Source of the DNA: Siphonodentalium dalli
Taxonomy: Eukaryota; Mollusca; Scaphopoda; Gadilida; Siphonodentaliidae
NCBI GenBank assembly: GCA_032622095.1
Contig: CP136065.1
Location: 155,625,577 to 155,689,576 of the forward strand
Reading direction: 5' to 3'
Length of the DNA: 64,000 nucleotides
In this document: one piece after another, positions 44,403 to 57,213 of the stretch
Layout of the letters: each line of letters starts with the position of its first letter
Position numbering within the stretch: position 1 is the first letter of the stretch
Translations under genes and position numbers: made by a program
Notes under the pieces: generated by a model
What the model was told of the DNA's origin: nothing
Database searches by the model: none
The model's input: only the letters and a program-made list of their open reading frames with translations

Positions 44403-45319
44403 ACGGATCTTCGCGTGACATCTACATGTATACAGATAGGATCTACCAAATTATTTTTTTCTCCAAATTTCATAAAAAAAACATGGCCGTCAATCCTGGA
44501 ATTTTACATAAGCATCGACCGACACACCATGCACCCCGTATTTAAATATTGGAGAAATGTTTTTAAAAATCACGCGATTCTCTCAGAGCACATTAACAGT
44601 TATTAGCGCGCGCCGCGTGTATACTGTTCTGCAAATTCTTGACAGCTGTGGTCCGAATGGCATTTTATTTATAGATAATTGGTTTTTCCAGTTTAAAAGT
44701 CGAACTGCGCGACCAGGAGGCCGAGTACGTCTGTTTATTGTCCTTTACATTATTAAGTCAATAATGTTGATTTTTGGTTTGTGACAAGCTATGTCAATTA
44801 CCAATAAAAGAAATTTAAAAGATAATTTGTAAGTCTTATATTTCAACTTTTATAGATATGTTTCGTTCTGTAGCCCACTGATGGTTGTGGTCGGAGATGG
44901 CCCAGTCGGCCGCCGGTTCGTTAATTAGGTGCTGGTTGTTATTGTTATTTTAACGGAATTCTGAGTTGGTCATTCGCGAAACCAATATATTTTATATTCT
45001 ATAATTACAAGCATGGGTATATAATATATGATCTTGAGCGCGTTACCATTTCTGACTATGGTTTTCTTGTAACAGCTGTAGAGCAACACCAGTGGCGAGA
45101 CATGCCCACGCACTTACACCACGCCTCCACCCGATCTTGGTATTACAAACAACACACGTTTGGCGCACGTGTAGCTGAACATAGCTTTATATTGTTGAAT
45201 AAGGATCGACCAACAAACTTCATTTATGCAAAAATACATTTATTACACACTTAGAGGTGATTTATAAGGATTTGTCGGTAAACTAAAAGTGATATCACAA
45301 CTGTGAATTACTCCCCATT
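44403..45319. other. Intergenic, no gene seen
   Basis: No supported gene. Short frames at 44415-44784 have no recognisable features. Confidence 0.4.
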
Positions 45320-45590
45320 TGGATTAGTACATTACATAATTCACGAGGAGTCGGACTTACTGGCATTGTACCTCGGGAATTGTTTTTTATAAAGCAAATA
45401 ATGGATGGAATCCTTCCAAGCCATCTAACTGAATTTTGTTTTCTTACCAGCTCACATTCCTCTTATAATTTAAGATCTTTTTGTTTTAGATTAACGCCAC
45501 CGAATGTTCAGACTAATGGAGGAAACAGCTTTTTCTATACAGATGCGAGCCTGTGGAATGATTACGCCAAACTATTTCATCCCTAATGCA
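45320..45590 (+). pseudogene. LINE ORF2 C-terminal remnant
   Basis: Frame with FFIKQIMDGILPSHL, SSHSSYNLRSF and GNSFFYTDASLWNDY, the order seen near the C-terminus of CR1-like LINE ORF2 proteins. It ends at a stop near 45586. No RT core. Confidence 0.65.
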
Positions 45591-46873
45591 ATATGAAACA
45601 CTGGAATTATTCAGTAAAATGCGGGTTATTCAAGAGAATGAAGGGCATGGGTGAGTCGAACTATGTATATCACCCGAATGCCATCCTACTACCTTTAACT
45701 ATTTCTATTTGCAACATATGTTGTCAGCATGGGCTTTCAAAGCTAAACCACTTCTTGGACACATTTGGGTGGTGGGATGGCATTCAGGGCCGATTTGTAT
45801 GAAGGACAGACATGTTTGTCACATCCCAGGATTGATTGCCATTGGTGGTAAATATGTTCCGATTTGGTCATGTTTTTTACCATGAATGATGCATGAAGGG
45901 GTTTCATTCAATCCGACACCGGCATCCTACCCTTTGCCATTTCTATACAACACCTGGAATATGCATGGGCTTATCTAAGCTAAAATGCCAGAAATGATGG
46001 GGTGGGGACTGCGTAGAAGGGCGAGAGGAATGTCCTATGTATTGTGTAGGTTCCACAATAACTTTAATTTATAACATATTTATTAGAGCAGACATTCACA
46101 ACCTGTTGTGTGGCCTCTCGCGTGACTGGGTGGCACCGGGGACCATAATTGATATAAATGGGCCTCGGCCTGCTTATTATGTCATTCCCGATAATATTCA
46201 GTCACATGTCAGTGCACCCCCCTGATTTTCTATATTATGCACTCTTACTTTTACACATCACAACTTTAAATGAGATGATGATATATATTATACATCACAG
46301 TATAATATAAAGAAACCAATTTTACTTATGCAAATTATATACACAATATGACATGTTTGGTTGAACTGGGACTTTTCCAAGTACTGTACATATCACAGGA
46401 ATTAAAAGTAGTGTACATTTTTGGGACCACATATTATAATCACCTGATCATTCTTTAATATATATACAAAGTTTACCAAGAGAATATGAAAATTGAGGAA
46501 GGCTGCAGTGCACAGCTGAAATCCATATTTACAAGGCTTGGCTTTCAACATATGTGGATGCGCCTATATATCCTCTTTCAATATTAAACAATTAGCATAA
46601 TTATGCCATTGTTCAGAAGTTACAAATAAGATTTTCCCAGTACATGTATTGGAATAATGTGATGTACAATGATAAGAACAAACCTAATGGAAATAAACTT
46701 GCTGATTAGTGAAGTTGTAACTATAATTGTACACACATTGGGATTGGTATTAGCATACTGTCTGTTGAAAAGGGGAGATCAACGAAATTAGAACAAGAGA
46801 TATGGACTTCCGATGATAACCCCATGTGGCATACCGCCTCGTATGGGCATACCTATAACCTATGACTGAGATA
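45591..46873. other. Intergenic, no gene seen
   Basis: Phrases such as GAATGCCATCCTACTACCTT and GACACCGGCATCCTACCCTT recur loosely at about 45677 and 45917, suggesting an old two-unit repeat. No gene. Confidence 0.4.
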
Positions 46874-47340
46874 TTAAAGGTACTCAATCCGATCAGACGC
46901 TCCTAGATTACTATTTCTTTGGCTTCGGGGGTAAACAATATTTTATTCGAGTCGAGGAACCCACTCATCAAAGCTCAGAGTGATCAGATATCAATTTTCG
47001 AAGTTTGTTATTTCTCGAGATGTGTAATAGTTTGTGGCCCAGAAACACGTGGTCAAATGGAGGGTCTCAGACAAAATTGCGGATGAAGATGGATAACTCT
47101 AAATTCAAGTGGTAATAGGGTGAAATTTCGTGATATTTTAGTGATAATACGGCCATATTTTGTTGAACAAAATGTTGATAAATACCAAGTTTTGGGAAAT
47201 TTGATACTATAGTTGACAGTCGTTAGCATTATTTTGTTGCAATAAATCGATTCTGATAACTAACGCGTATTTTGAAGAAATGTTGTTGTTGTTATATCTT
47301 TATGGTATGGGGACCGTCTGATCGGATGGAGTACCTTTAA
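46874..47340. mobile_element. TTAA-flanked MITE, family 1, copy 5
   Basis: TTAA-AGGTACTCAATCCGATCA at the left and GATCGGATGGAGTACCT-TTAA at the right. The interior has diverged from the other copies, with extra non-matching sequence at about 47110-47270. Confidence 0.85.
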
Positions 47341-47370
47341 GGCAGACGGATCCAAAAAATCAGCATGTTC

Positions 47371-47740
47371 AGATAAACACAGATGAATAACCCATCGAAA
47401 GTCCTGATAGTGGTAAACGTTCACAACAAATTTTACGAAGAACCAATCGACAACTTATGGGTAAGATATCTGCTCGGATGGGAAAAAACTCAACATTTTC
47501 TGATAAACAAAGATGAATAACTCTGGAACAGAAAACTAAAACAAAACGATTCATCACTCCATTGAATGTCCTCATATATACAGTAGTAGTGAACATCCAT
47601 ATACAATTTACTGTTCAAGTTATGACCCAAATAGATATCGGGCGACATTTCCAGATAAACAAAGGTGAATAACTCTAGAACGGAAAACCCGAACAAAACG
47701 GTTGCATACTCCATTGCATGTCCTCATAGTAGTCTGGTTT
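47371..47740. repeat. Degenerate tandem repeat, about 130-150 bp unit, three copies
   Basis: GATAAACACAGATGAATAAC (about 47373), GATAAACAAAGATGAATAAC (about 47502) and GATAAACAAAGGTGAATAAC (about 47653), each followed by a similar GAACAGAAAA and CTCCATTGAATGTCCTCAT context. Confidence 0.75.
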
Positions 47741-48055
47741 ATTTAGCATCGGACCTGGAATTAATTGTTACTGAAGCGATTCTGGTGTCACTCGACGCGG
47801 AAATGGCCGCATAATAATATATCCAAAATCCAACAAAATCCATCTTGGGGAAAATTCACAATTCAACATGGCGTCCATGGTGGCCGTCGGTATCGGAAGA
47901 AGCTGAATTTCTGTCTGCGGTAGGTGCGCCAGTTCTCACAATATTAGTCATTAGTACATGGCTCCGATCAAGTGATGAAACACGAATATTTTGATTTTAT
48001 CAGAAGACTGAAAGGCGGTATACTATATGAACGCAATTTATCAAAACACTAAGGA

Positions 48056-49617
48056 TAGGGCCCTGCGAATCGATTCGATTCGATGCGATTCGAAATCGTT
48101 TGTCTGATTAGATTCTATTTGGAATCGGCTACCATGATTCTGAATTCGTCGAATCTTTGGTGACAGGTGCATTTCCTTGCTTTCTACAGACCACAATGCT
48201 CTTACCTGAAAAGAAATTTCACTATAATAACGTAGTAAAAGACTTAAACGTACGCACGCACCGTTATGTCCGATGCCAGGACATGTAATGTTATCGCCAA
48301 ACAATTTAATCATAAGCTGTCAATCCAAAAAATACTATAAAAACATTGGTTGGCACACATTTAGCCATTAAAGTTATTTCTCGATAACCTAAATTTCTTG
48401 ATTACTTCTGCTATGAAATGACAGCACTCATAGCAGCATCGTGCCATATGACCACGCCTAAACACCGCGTACCTAAAATGTACATGGAAACTATTCGATA
48501 TTTTTTTAGATATAAACGGGGATTTCGATGCTTAATACAAATGCCTTCAGGTAGTACTGCTCTGCCATTACAGTTACTGCCAATTACCCATGAGTATTTA
48601 GGTGCATAAGTACCTAGAAAAATCAACAAGACTCGATCGAGCTAACATTTGCAAAGAAATATGGTTTCAGAAACTAACAACTCGTGTCACAGTACATGCG
48701 AAATATTTCTGGAATACCTGCTGCGACAGTGGATCGATCAGTTGATCAATGCAAGTACACAGTAATCAAAAGAGACGAATTCATGATACCACTTGATCAC
48801 TGATAATTGGATGTCTGATTGACATTCATATAAATTTCAACTTTGGTGTGTGTCTTTTCGACAGCAATATAAATCTCAAAGTGTTACGCTTATTTTATAC
48901 TTATACCTTCTGCGGTTAAGGTGGTTCTCTTGTGAAATTGCTACGCCGGTTATATAATTTATCTTCAAACTTTTCGGTTATAATGCATAACCTTAATCGA
49001 CACAAGAATTATTTCTCAACTGATATATAACTAATTGACCCAATCTGTAAGAGAGACATAAGTGAACAACAAAATTGTCATACAAGGCTGTGTGCTAGTG
49101 TTGTTCCGGGAATCGTTGGACATTCCACTATTTCATAACACACATGTATGCCAGATTTAAGATCTTTGTTTGATTTGAGTCAATACGAGTCTGAATCTAA
49201 GTTCTGAGTATTTGTGTAAACATTGTCCGATAATTCTCTCAGTTCAACTTCAAGCGACAGACAACACAATCATCACACGTGTATATGTAGTGAAAAATAC
49301 TGCGCTATTCAACGAAATGAAACAGGCATCACGCGGTACGTTTGTCCCTATTTACCTCGACATTCGTTCTCCCATTCATGTATGCTCAACTCAACGATTC
49401 CTTAGGCACAGCAAATGCATAGACATTTGTTGTAAGCGCATATTGCACTACATCGATGATCACAATTCGGTTTTCGCCAGGCAATTTTAGGTGTTTCTGC
49501 GATGTTCTATGTATTTGAACTAGATTGGCTCAGTAACAATGATTCGATTTCGAATCGTTTGCCTGATTCGATTCGAGAATCGATTCGAAATGAAAACACC
49601 CGATTCTTAGGGCCCCA
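48056..49617. mobile_element. hAT-type non-autonomous element with 8-bp duplication
   Basis: Flanked by perfect 8-bp ACTAAGGA (48048-48055 and 49618-49625). Ends TAGGGCCCTGCGAATCG and CGATTCTTAGGGCCCCA are imperfect inverted repeats. The subterminal regions are rich in GATTCGATTCGA. No frame resembles a hAT transposase, so it is probably mobilised in trans. The 8-bp duplication and TAGGG-type end fit the hAT superfamily. Confidence 0.9.
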
Positions 49618-49801
49618 ACTAAGGAGTACCAATCGACTGTCTTCAATAAATTATAAACTTGACCAAAATTGCCTACACATTCTGTGGCAGAGACTGTTTA
49701 TACCTGGACATTATATTTGGATATATTCACAAAACGCATATATACACGACATGTACTACGTTTTCTGCAACCGCATCAACTTGTTTATCCCTTCTGTCTA
49801 A

Positions 49802-50103
49802 TCTATTATATATTTTTGAACTTCTGTCTGTATATTTGTGTATGTATGTGTGTGTGTTATGTAGACTCGAAAACTGCTCGACCGATCCGACTCAAATTTG
49901 GTGTGCAGGCCTACTTTGATCCCGGGAACAATATGGGCGGGCCCATTACCATGTGCGACCGTGTCCTTGATCTTGATCTCGCTCATATACGATCATATAG
50001 GCATGTTTCTGGACCGATCGAACAATAGGTTTTTTTTATTTCACCTAACACTTTTCAATGTTGTTCCCTAAATAGCCCTGACGTAGTCGGGCACATCAGC
50101 TAG
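49802..50103 (+). mobile_element. 302-bp non-autonomous Helitron
   Basis: Starts TCTATTATATATTTTTGAAC after A (49801) and ends CTAG before T (50104), the Helitron A/T insertion rule. A short hairpin CCCTGACGTAGTCGGG (50076-50091) lies nine bases before the CTAG end. No Rep/helicase coding. No terminal inverted repeats or target duplication, as expected. Confidence 0.88.
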
Positions 50104-51159
50104 TGTTACATATATCACATATAAGAACAGTGAGCGAATGGGCAACTCTCAAATAACAGCCTTAATCGTTGGTACCTGATATTCAACACAAATATGTGGG
50201 GGCGTTGGTAAAAATGTTTAAACAAAAATATACTGCAAACAAATATTGGGCATTGTGAGTTAGAATTTTCTAGTTGTAAGTGCGGACTGAAGGAATTTGA
50301 ACACAATTGTCCGATAAGAAACCGGACTGGTAGCAGCGTGAAAATTTGTTGTACATACAATGCACTGTGTAGCTTCTCTTTGATTTGATGAGATGAGTGC
50401 TAATTTATTGAAGAGATTAGTGTTCATTGCGGTATAATAAGCTTTTGGACATGGTTTGTTATCACGGACAGTGTTCAACATCCCAGAAATGTAAGTATTT
50501 AAACAGTAAGGATATGCACTTCGGTTTCTGCGTTAAATTCAATAATTAATCATCATGCCGAATGAATCTACCACGCACTGCGAAACATTACTTCGTCGAT
50601 TGCATGACCGAAATTATTTGTTTTTGGCCCAACTGTTGAATGTAATCATAGCAGAAAATCCAATCTTTAAAGACGTAATCATTGAGTGTGCCTTGGGTTG
50701 CAGCGAACGATAAGTTATTCAGATTGATATGTTTAGTGACCCTATGTACATCTAAATATATCGAACAGCGAGCTTTATATTACCCATGCACTCCCATATG
50801 GTTATCAAATGTGTTGTTTTCGTCGTAGCATGTTTCGGAATTGCGGCTGATTTGAGTCATTGCATGGTCGATTATATTATTATATTATGTCCGCGGCACT
50901 CTATTCTCTCCCATGACCTATCTTCGCGCCTTTTATTTACTGCCAACCGATCAAACATGAAATTTGAGCTTTTAGCAGAACGTGGTCTGACTTTGAGGAG
51001 CTCTAAAACATTTTCCGCAGATTGGATTTTCTTGGATTTTTGGATATGTTCATCTACAGTGTTCCCCACGTCGAGTGACACCATAATCGCGTCAGTAACA
51101 ATTTCTTCCGGATTTGGGTCCGAAATTGGCTAAAAAAGTTATGACCTGAACATACATCG
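50104..51159. other. Intergenic, no supported gene
   Basis: A 115-codon plus-strand frame (50786-51133) starts with a hydrophobic stretch (KCVVFVVACFGIAADL) but merges into dispersed-repeat sequence, with no other coding sign. I do not call it. Confidence 0.4.
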
Positions 51160-51800
51160 GACGGACGGATTGACTGACATTCACACGTCACCACCCACGG
51201 GCGGATGGACATATGCAAAACAGTATAACCCATTTTTAGTTCAACTTAACAAATTCAAATTCAAGATTGAGCTATTGCAATGGGTTGGCGTCCATCGTCC
51301 GTCAACAATTTCCACTAGCACACCCTACAGTCAGATCTCTCATCCAATCGCCCCCAAACTTCATATGGATGTTCAGGGTGACCTCTAGGTGGGATCATCA
51401 ATTTTTTTTTTTCGAAATTCGTTAAAAAACATGCATGGCCTCCAGCCATTTTCGATTTCAAATTTGAATCCATTGGCACGCCCTGCAACCCGCATTTATT
51501 GGAGAATTTACAGGCATGTTTAGGATCACCTCTAGATGGAGCTATCGATTTTGAACAATTTTCTATGAAAAAAGATGGCCGCCGGCAGCCATCTTAGATT
51601 TCACTCTTTGCATGACTAAATCCTTTGGCACAACCTACAGACCACATCCCTCATTCGATCATCACAAAACTTCATATGAATCGTCGAAGTGACTTCTCCA
51701 GCGACCATCTTGGATTTTACTCTTTGTATGACTAAATCCTTCGTCATACCCTACACGACACCACCCTCATCCGATCATCACTAAACAGCATATATAGATA
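51160..51800. repeat. Degenerate tandem repeat, about 150-170 bp unit
   Basis: Repeated phrases include CTCATCCAATCGCCCCCAAA / CATTCGATCATCACAAAA / CATCCGATCATCACTAAA, then CTTCATATG, GTGACCTCTAG and GCCATCTT. Four or so diverged units. Non-coding. Confidence 0.7.
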
Positions 51801-51964
51801 GTTTAATGACATAAAACGTCCACACGAGACGGATGCAAAATAACAATTATATATAACAATGTCAACAATGATTTAACATAATATATATACTATAGTAACT
51901 ATTTCATAATTATATCAGTAGAATTTGACCTTTCTTTGGAAAATGTCCGGACCATGTTGCAGAT

Positions 51965-52365
51965 TATATTGCATATATGAGGCTCGTTGTTTTGCATTAT
52001 GCATTGGAATTTTTGGCCTTCATTCAATCAAACAAATTTATCACTCGTCATCCCTATCTCATCAATGAAGTGTTTAGGCATCTTATAATAAGTGTTGCAG
52101 CGCATAAGGAAGTGTTCTTAATTCTCAACCTCCATGTTACATTTCCTACAAATTCTTTCATCAAGTGACACTTTTGGCTGTTTATGGCGACCTTTATCAA
52201 TTTCCAAGTTATGATGACTGATTCTTAGTTTACAAAACATAATCTTTGGGTCGATATTCTGGAAAATATTAAGATATGGTTCTTGTGTGTACTGTTGTTT
52301 GACTACACAGTACGCATTTAACTTGTTGGCGCCCGAACATTTGTCATCGTCAACAAAATATCAGT
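51965..52365 (-). pseudogene. LINE ORF2 C-terminal remnant
   Basis: Minus-strand translation reads QYTQEPYLNIFQNIDPKIMF, then KLRISHHNLEIDKGRHKQP, then a Cys/His cluster ERICRKCNMEVEN-stop-EHFLMRC, then NTYYKMPKHFIDE. The order is typical of a LINE ORF2 C-terminus. Internal stops show decay. Confidence 0.75.
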
Positions 52366-52870
52366 TTTATAATTCTCTATGTGGGTTTCTTTCAATTTGA
52401 TTTTAATGTCATTTATATATGTTTGTGAATTCAGGCATTGCATGAGAACAATTTCATTTAATTTTGGAATGCCGATTCTCACGGATTCATGTTCAGGGAG
52501 GCCGTTCGGGCCTCGCCCTTATCGATCGGAATGTCCAGTCACTCGTCCATTAACCTGTGACACAGCGGGCACCCTTACGATCCAATAATAACGTGGGCCC
52601 AAGTAACCACTGGTCATACAGTGCGGAACAAAATTAAAACAAAAATAAAACATATAAGCACATGGGTATAGTTATTTGGATCTCGAGAGTATGTGTTTCG
52701 TCAGAAGCATGCACTTGCTACCCGAGTTTATAGAAACGAGTCAAAGGTTCTGATTAGCACACATAACTTTATTCAACAAGAACGACATATTGCACAATAC
52801 ACGACCACATCAACGATCAACACACTTAAATTTCACTGTTCATAATTCATATCATGTATGTGTGGGTTAC
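52366..52870. other. Intergenic, no gene seen
   Basis: Nothing recognised. Confidence 0.4.
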
Positions 52871-52874
52871 TGCC

Positions 52875-53220
52875 TTAGTTAGGCTGAAGGGGTTATTGTC
52901 GGTACATTTTGGTCTGTAATCGGGTACCCTGGTTTGGGAATATGTGTTTTGGGTACCCAGCTTGACCTTTTGCGGTTTTGTGTTATATAACTTATCGTAA
53001 ATCATAACGTTTTATCACCGAGAAAAAACAACTATTAGTCAGAAATATTAATGTTAAATATGATTACACATGTGATAGCATACGATATTTCTTCAACAAT
53101 TGTGCGCCCAGAAGCAAAGCAAAGCAAAGGTCAAGCTGGGCACCAACGACACATTTTCCTAAAGCTGGGTACCAGACACACCACAATGTGACGGCAATGA
53201 CCCCTTCAGCCTTCGTTAGG
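52875..53220. mobile_element. Fold-back element with imperfect inverted arms
   Basis: The left arm (AGGCTGAAGGGGTTATTG ... GGGTACCCAGCTTGACCTTT) and right arm (AAAGGTCAAGCTGGGCACC ... CAATGACCCCTTCAGCCT) are imperfect reverse complements over about 100 bp. The centre is AT-rich. Target duplication not determined. Confidence 0.7.
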
Positions 53221-54847
53221 GTATGTTCACACTATGTACTATTACATGTAAAATTTCACGCCCTTATCAAAGTGTATATGCTACCTTGTGAGAGCAGTTA
53301 ATTTTAAACATGCGAGAACAGTGAGTAGATTTAAACGAGTATCAAACTGGCTTCAAGCAGACAACTCTAGGCCAGCCACAATCATGTCTTGTCTTATACG
53401 GAAACAGAAGCAAACAAAGGCTCAAGTTAGTTAATTCTCCACCATAATATGCATTATAACTGTATATATACATTTATTGGTGTTTGCATTGTGCAGTTAT
53501 AAACGTTGAGTTAGACACCCCTCCCGAATAGAGATCCTATATATAGCAACATTACATTTGTACCAGAAATTATTCGACATGATAGGACTGGCATCTATAA
53601 TCTATATATATTAGCATACATAACAGAAATAAATGATAACAGCGTGCGCAAATACGATATTTTGCTGTTGACTGCAGACAATCATTTCCAACGGCCTACA
53701 ATAAGTCAGTCAGACATAACGGATTTCAGTACATTTAAATTTAATCAATGCTTGACATGCTTGATTCACCCGGGCGATCATGATTGGATAGTCAGTTGAA
53801 TGCATATACACTGCTGTATGTTACATACATCTGTAAACGCCATCTACAAAAAATACATGCAATATTATTACCAAGTGTGAACGTACCCTTCGTATCTTTA
53901 TTATTCATATATATATATATCACAGCACATTTAATTATCTCCTTTGAAACTAATATAATAAACAAGAACAAGTCAGCTTGGGAATTCTTGTGGCAGGGGA
54001 CGTAGATTTCAGCTATGTTTAGTGTGACCACACTTTAGAGGTGCCCAGTGTGCGAGGCCTTTAATCTTAACTTAAATCGTAGCGATTGATATACCATACT
54101 TAAAAAAATATAATCTCTCAAAGATATCCACATTTGAGCTCACCATTGACCGCGTGTCAGTTAAGGCAACACGCCATTGAGTGTGAAATCAAGAATAGAC
54201 ACACAGACACGACGTCCGATGAGTTTATTAGCGCACTTTTGTAAATCATCAAAATTAAATATCTTAGGTCTCACTGATCAGACACAACTAAAGCGCGTTC
54301 ACATATTACAGGGTCAACGTAACAACTAACCAGCGATTACTAAATGAGTTGATGCGATTAAATTAACAGTTTTAGTGTTTCAGCCATTTACTCAAATGAC
54401 ATCGTCGAACGGACATTATATATTGTAATTTATTTGTAAATGCCCCTTCAGCAGTCTCTTTTGTTAAAGGTATATGTTATACCTTTCATCAATTAAATTA
54501 GTGAGTAAATTAAACACACAGCATCAATGTTTGCAGACACAATTGAAAAAAAATATATGTTTTGGATATTATTTTAAGTCGACACGAAGATGAGTCATAC
54601 AATATTAGTTCTGTTGTCAAATACTCAAATTTGAAAAACCATACCGATGCGTTATGTAAATATGCACTCGAAGATTTTGTCGGAATTATAGTGATCGATA
54701 TGCACAGGAATTGCGTTTTAGGAAGAGTTTTACCAGAGTTTTCAATTTGTTATCAACAGAACATTTGCCCATTTGTGATGTAAGTCAAGGACGAGTCAAT
54801 ATATATTAACCTCTATACTAATTACTCATTGACGAGTAGTTCCCTTA
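53221..54847. other. Intergenic, no supported gene
   Basis: AT-rich. A 73-codon plus-strand frame (54562-54783) has no recognisable domain. Confidence 0.4.
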
Positions 54848-54921
54848 GGAAATGTTCAGATAATAAGTTCAACAACGACCATAATTAGATCATTTATTGG
54901 ACTTATTATCTGAACATTTCC
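54848..54921. other. Perfect 21-bp stem hairpin
   Basis: GGAAATGTTCAGATAATAAG plus T at 54848-54868 pairs perfectly with 54901-54921 across a 32-nt spacer. It could be a small fold-back element or a hairpin RNA. No expression evidence. Confidence 0.55.
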
Positions 54922-56356
54922 CTATATGAAAATGAATTCTTCTGCACTGTTTTATTATTATGAACTGGCAGTTCGCAATAACTGATCATCTTATAAGCCT
55001 TGCTCACATGCATTCTCTGTAAATGGTTTACAGTAGTTATCGAAACGGCACACCCGTTACCCGGATTCAATTAGTATTGAGTGTTCACAATACTACATAC
55101 GAAAATCACAAAGGCACTGTCCCAGTTCTAAATATTATTTTGAAAACACTTCCTTGTTTGTTGCCATACGTTTACAATTTAGGGCTTTATATGATAAACC
55201 TGTTATTATACCAGTTACTTTCATAGACTCATCATTGCAGAAACCGTTTCATCTAATCTGGAATCTAAATATCGTATTGCTACAGTTACGGACCATTTTA
55301 AGTTGTACACGGGATAGTGTTAAGACTATATACAATGTTATCCATAAACACCAAAGCGTAGGCCTATTTGGTCTCACTCACACTGGTTGGGGATGTGAGT
55401 AAAAAATTTCAACAGATGGAAATTGCATGTCTGACAAATCAGATGAAATTTTCAGACAAAAAATAGGTTGTAAATGTTCTCGTAATATGATTACCCAACC
55501 AGTTTTTAGTGTTAAATTTGTCGATTTTTCGATACAAAAAGTGGCATATTTTATTTTACTTTTGGTCAAAGTTTTGGACTGAAACAGTTAGAACATTTAT
55601 AACCTGCTAGATAGTGTCGGCCTGTCAGGTTGGAATTTCGATAGTTGGAAAGCCTGACATACCAGTTGTACAATTCCAACCCAATGGGGGAGACCCCGTA
55701 GTAACGTCCCTTGTCAATCGGGTTAACCTCTTGGCTTCTATACGTCAGTACTGAGCACGGACCGGACGTCGATCGGAGGGGAATTAATAGAATGCTATTC
55801 TTGAACGGTTGTATTTCCAGACAACACTGGCGTCTTTTATAACGATGACACTAGCAACAGGGGGGGGGGGGACTATTTTTTGGAATTCCAATTCAGACTG
55901 TTGCTTTAATACTAGCTTTCTAAAACTTACAGCTTATTGATTAGAGATTAATTTGGTTGCATGCAATGCTCGCAGGGTTTTGCATGCTTAAATCGGTATT
56001 GTGTGACAAGACAAATCACAATCGCAGCAGTTCTGCGAAGAGATGGATGTGACTTCTAGGGTAATCAATGTCGAGTAACAGTTACAAAGTTCATTATTCA
56101 TGCACGTTTCATTGGTTTAAATTTCCGAAAGAGAAAGATAACATAGCTCGATTACAGACCCACGTCGCCAACCCAGTTCTGTGCATGCGTGTACAATATA
56201 CGGTAGGGCATAAGCATCAAGTTTTAACTGCCCCTAATCTTCATAGTATTATAGCCTATATATCCTTTCACTTTCACAGCAACGGTATATACTCACTGTG
56301 AGATAATGGTAGTATATACGAGAATCACCGGACATATTTAACTCTTGACATGAACA
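54922..56356. other. Intergenic 3' of the receptor gene, no gene seen
   Basis: A run of 13 or so G lies at about 55860. The rest is unremarkable. Confidence 0.4.
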
Positions 56357-56538
56357 TTTATTGAACACAATCTCCGGGTTGACATCCGGAAAACCTGCAT
56401 GATGGTCCGGGAAGTGGACCCAATCGATGTGGGGATATATCATTTAATCTCCCCGGCCTAGACTGGTTGTCCAGCAGTTTTTGTAATATACATTGGACGA
56501 AAAGTGGAAAAGGAAGTGGATCGTATATCGACCATCAA

Positions 56539-56791
56539 TCAGACCGCGTCCTCCTTCTCCTTAGTCATACACTCCGTTTTTATTATTCTAGGTCCGTTCC
56601 GTGAGATAGATGAGCTCGTAGTGTCGTCTGCGACTGTGTGCATTACCGATCCATTCCTTGTTGGTTTGTCTGTATTTGCCATGGTGTACTGGGTCTCGGA
56701 ACACATGCGCACAGATCGCACATCTGAGTTAATATTCCTACAAGGTTTGCAGGGACAGCACGAGAGCACGCGTAGGAATCCGTGCCTGAAT
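56539..56791 (-). CDS. Tachykinin-like receptor, last coding exon (C-terminal tail)
   Basis: The acceptor TTTCCATTTCAG ends at 56792. The first base A completes the AA left by the upstream exon to give Lys. The frame then reads FRHGFLRVLSCCPCKPC and on to TMTKEKEDAV-type residues before TGA (56539-56541): 83 complete codons plus stop. The start is helix 8 with a cysteine cluster suited to palmitoylation, followed by a Ser/Thr-rich cytoplasmic tail, as in tachykinin receptors. Exon phases match the TM6-TM7 exon exactly. Poly(A) signal candidate AATAAA (minus) at 56357-56362, about 180 bases past the stop. Confidence 0.85.
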
Positions 56792-57070
56792 CTGAAATGG
56801 AAACGGAACTATATGTTCAGCTGAATCGGAAGTAGTTCTTTGGTAGATTCGTTCGATTGTCCGACGCCGATTAAATCAGTTCACGAGTTTGGGTTATGCT
56901 GCAAAGCCTGAGTGTAACCGCGGTCTGGTCATATATTCGGTTTTCACCTTTGGAGACTAGAACCACATGTTAATACGCTGACAAACCCTTGCCTGAATCT
57001 GAAATAGAAACATCAGGACTGCCCGATATATCCACCAATGAAACTGACTATACCGATATATATATATAGA

Positions 57071-57210
57071 ATATACGCATAGTGTTTCTGAATAACAAAT
57101 TTAATCCACGAGTGGGATTGGCGATTTACACCACGAGCTTCAGCGAGTGGTGTAAATCGCCAATCCCACTCGTGGATTAAATTTGTTATTCAGAAACACT
57201 ATGCGTATAT
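57071..57210. repeat. Perfect palindrome, 64-bp arms, 12-nt loop
   Basis: 57071-57134 is the exact reverse complement of 57147-57210 (ATATACGCATAGTGTTTCTG at the left outer end). The loop is GAGCTTCAGCGA. Perfect identity implies recent formation or ongoing correction. Confidence 0.93.
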
Positions 57211-57213
57211 TTT

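Noticed and set aside
48411-48629. Frames inside the hAT element as possible transposase pieces
   Set aside because: No hAT dimerisation or catalytic motifs are visible.
50786-51133. 115-codon frame with a hydrophobic start resembling a signal peptide
   Set aside because: It runs into degenerate repeat sequence, has no paralogue, and the minus-strand overlap is equally open.
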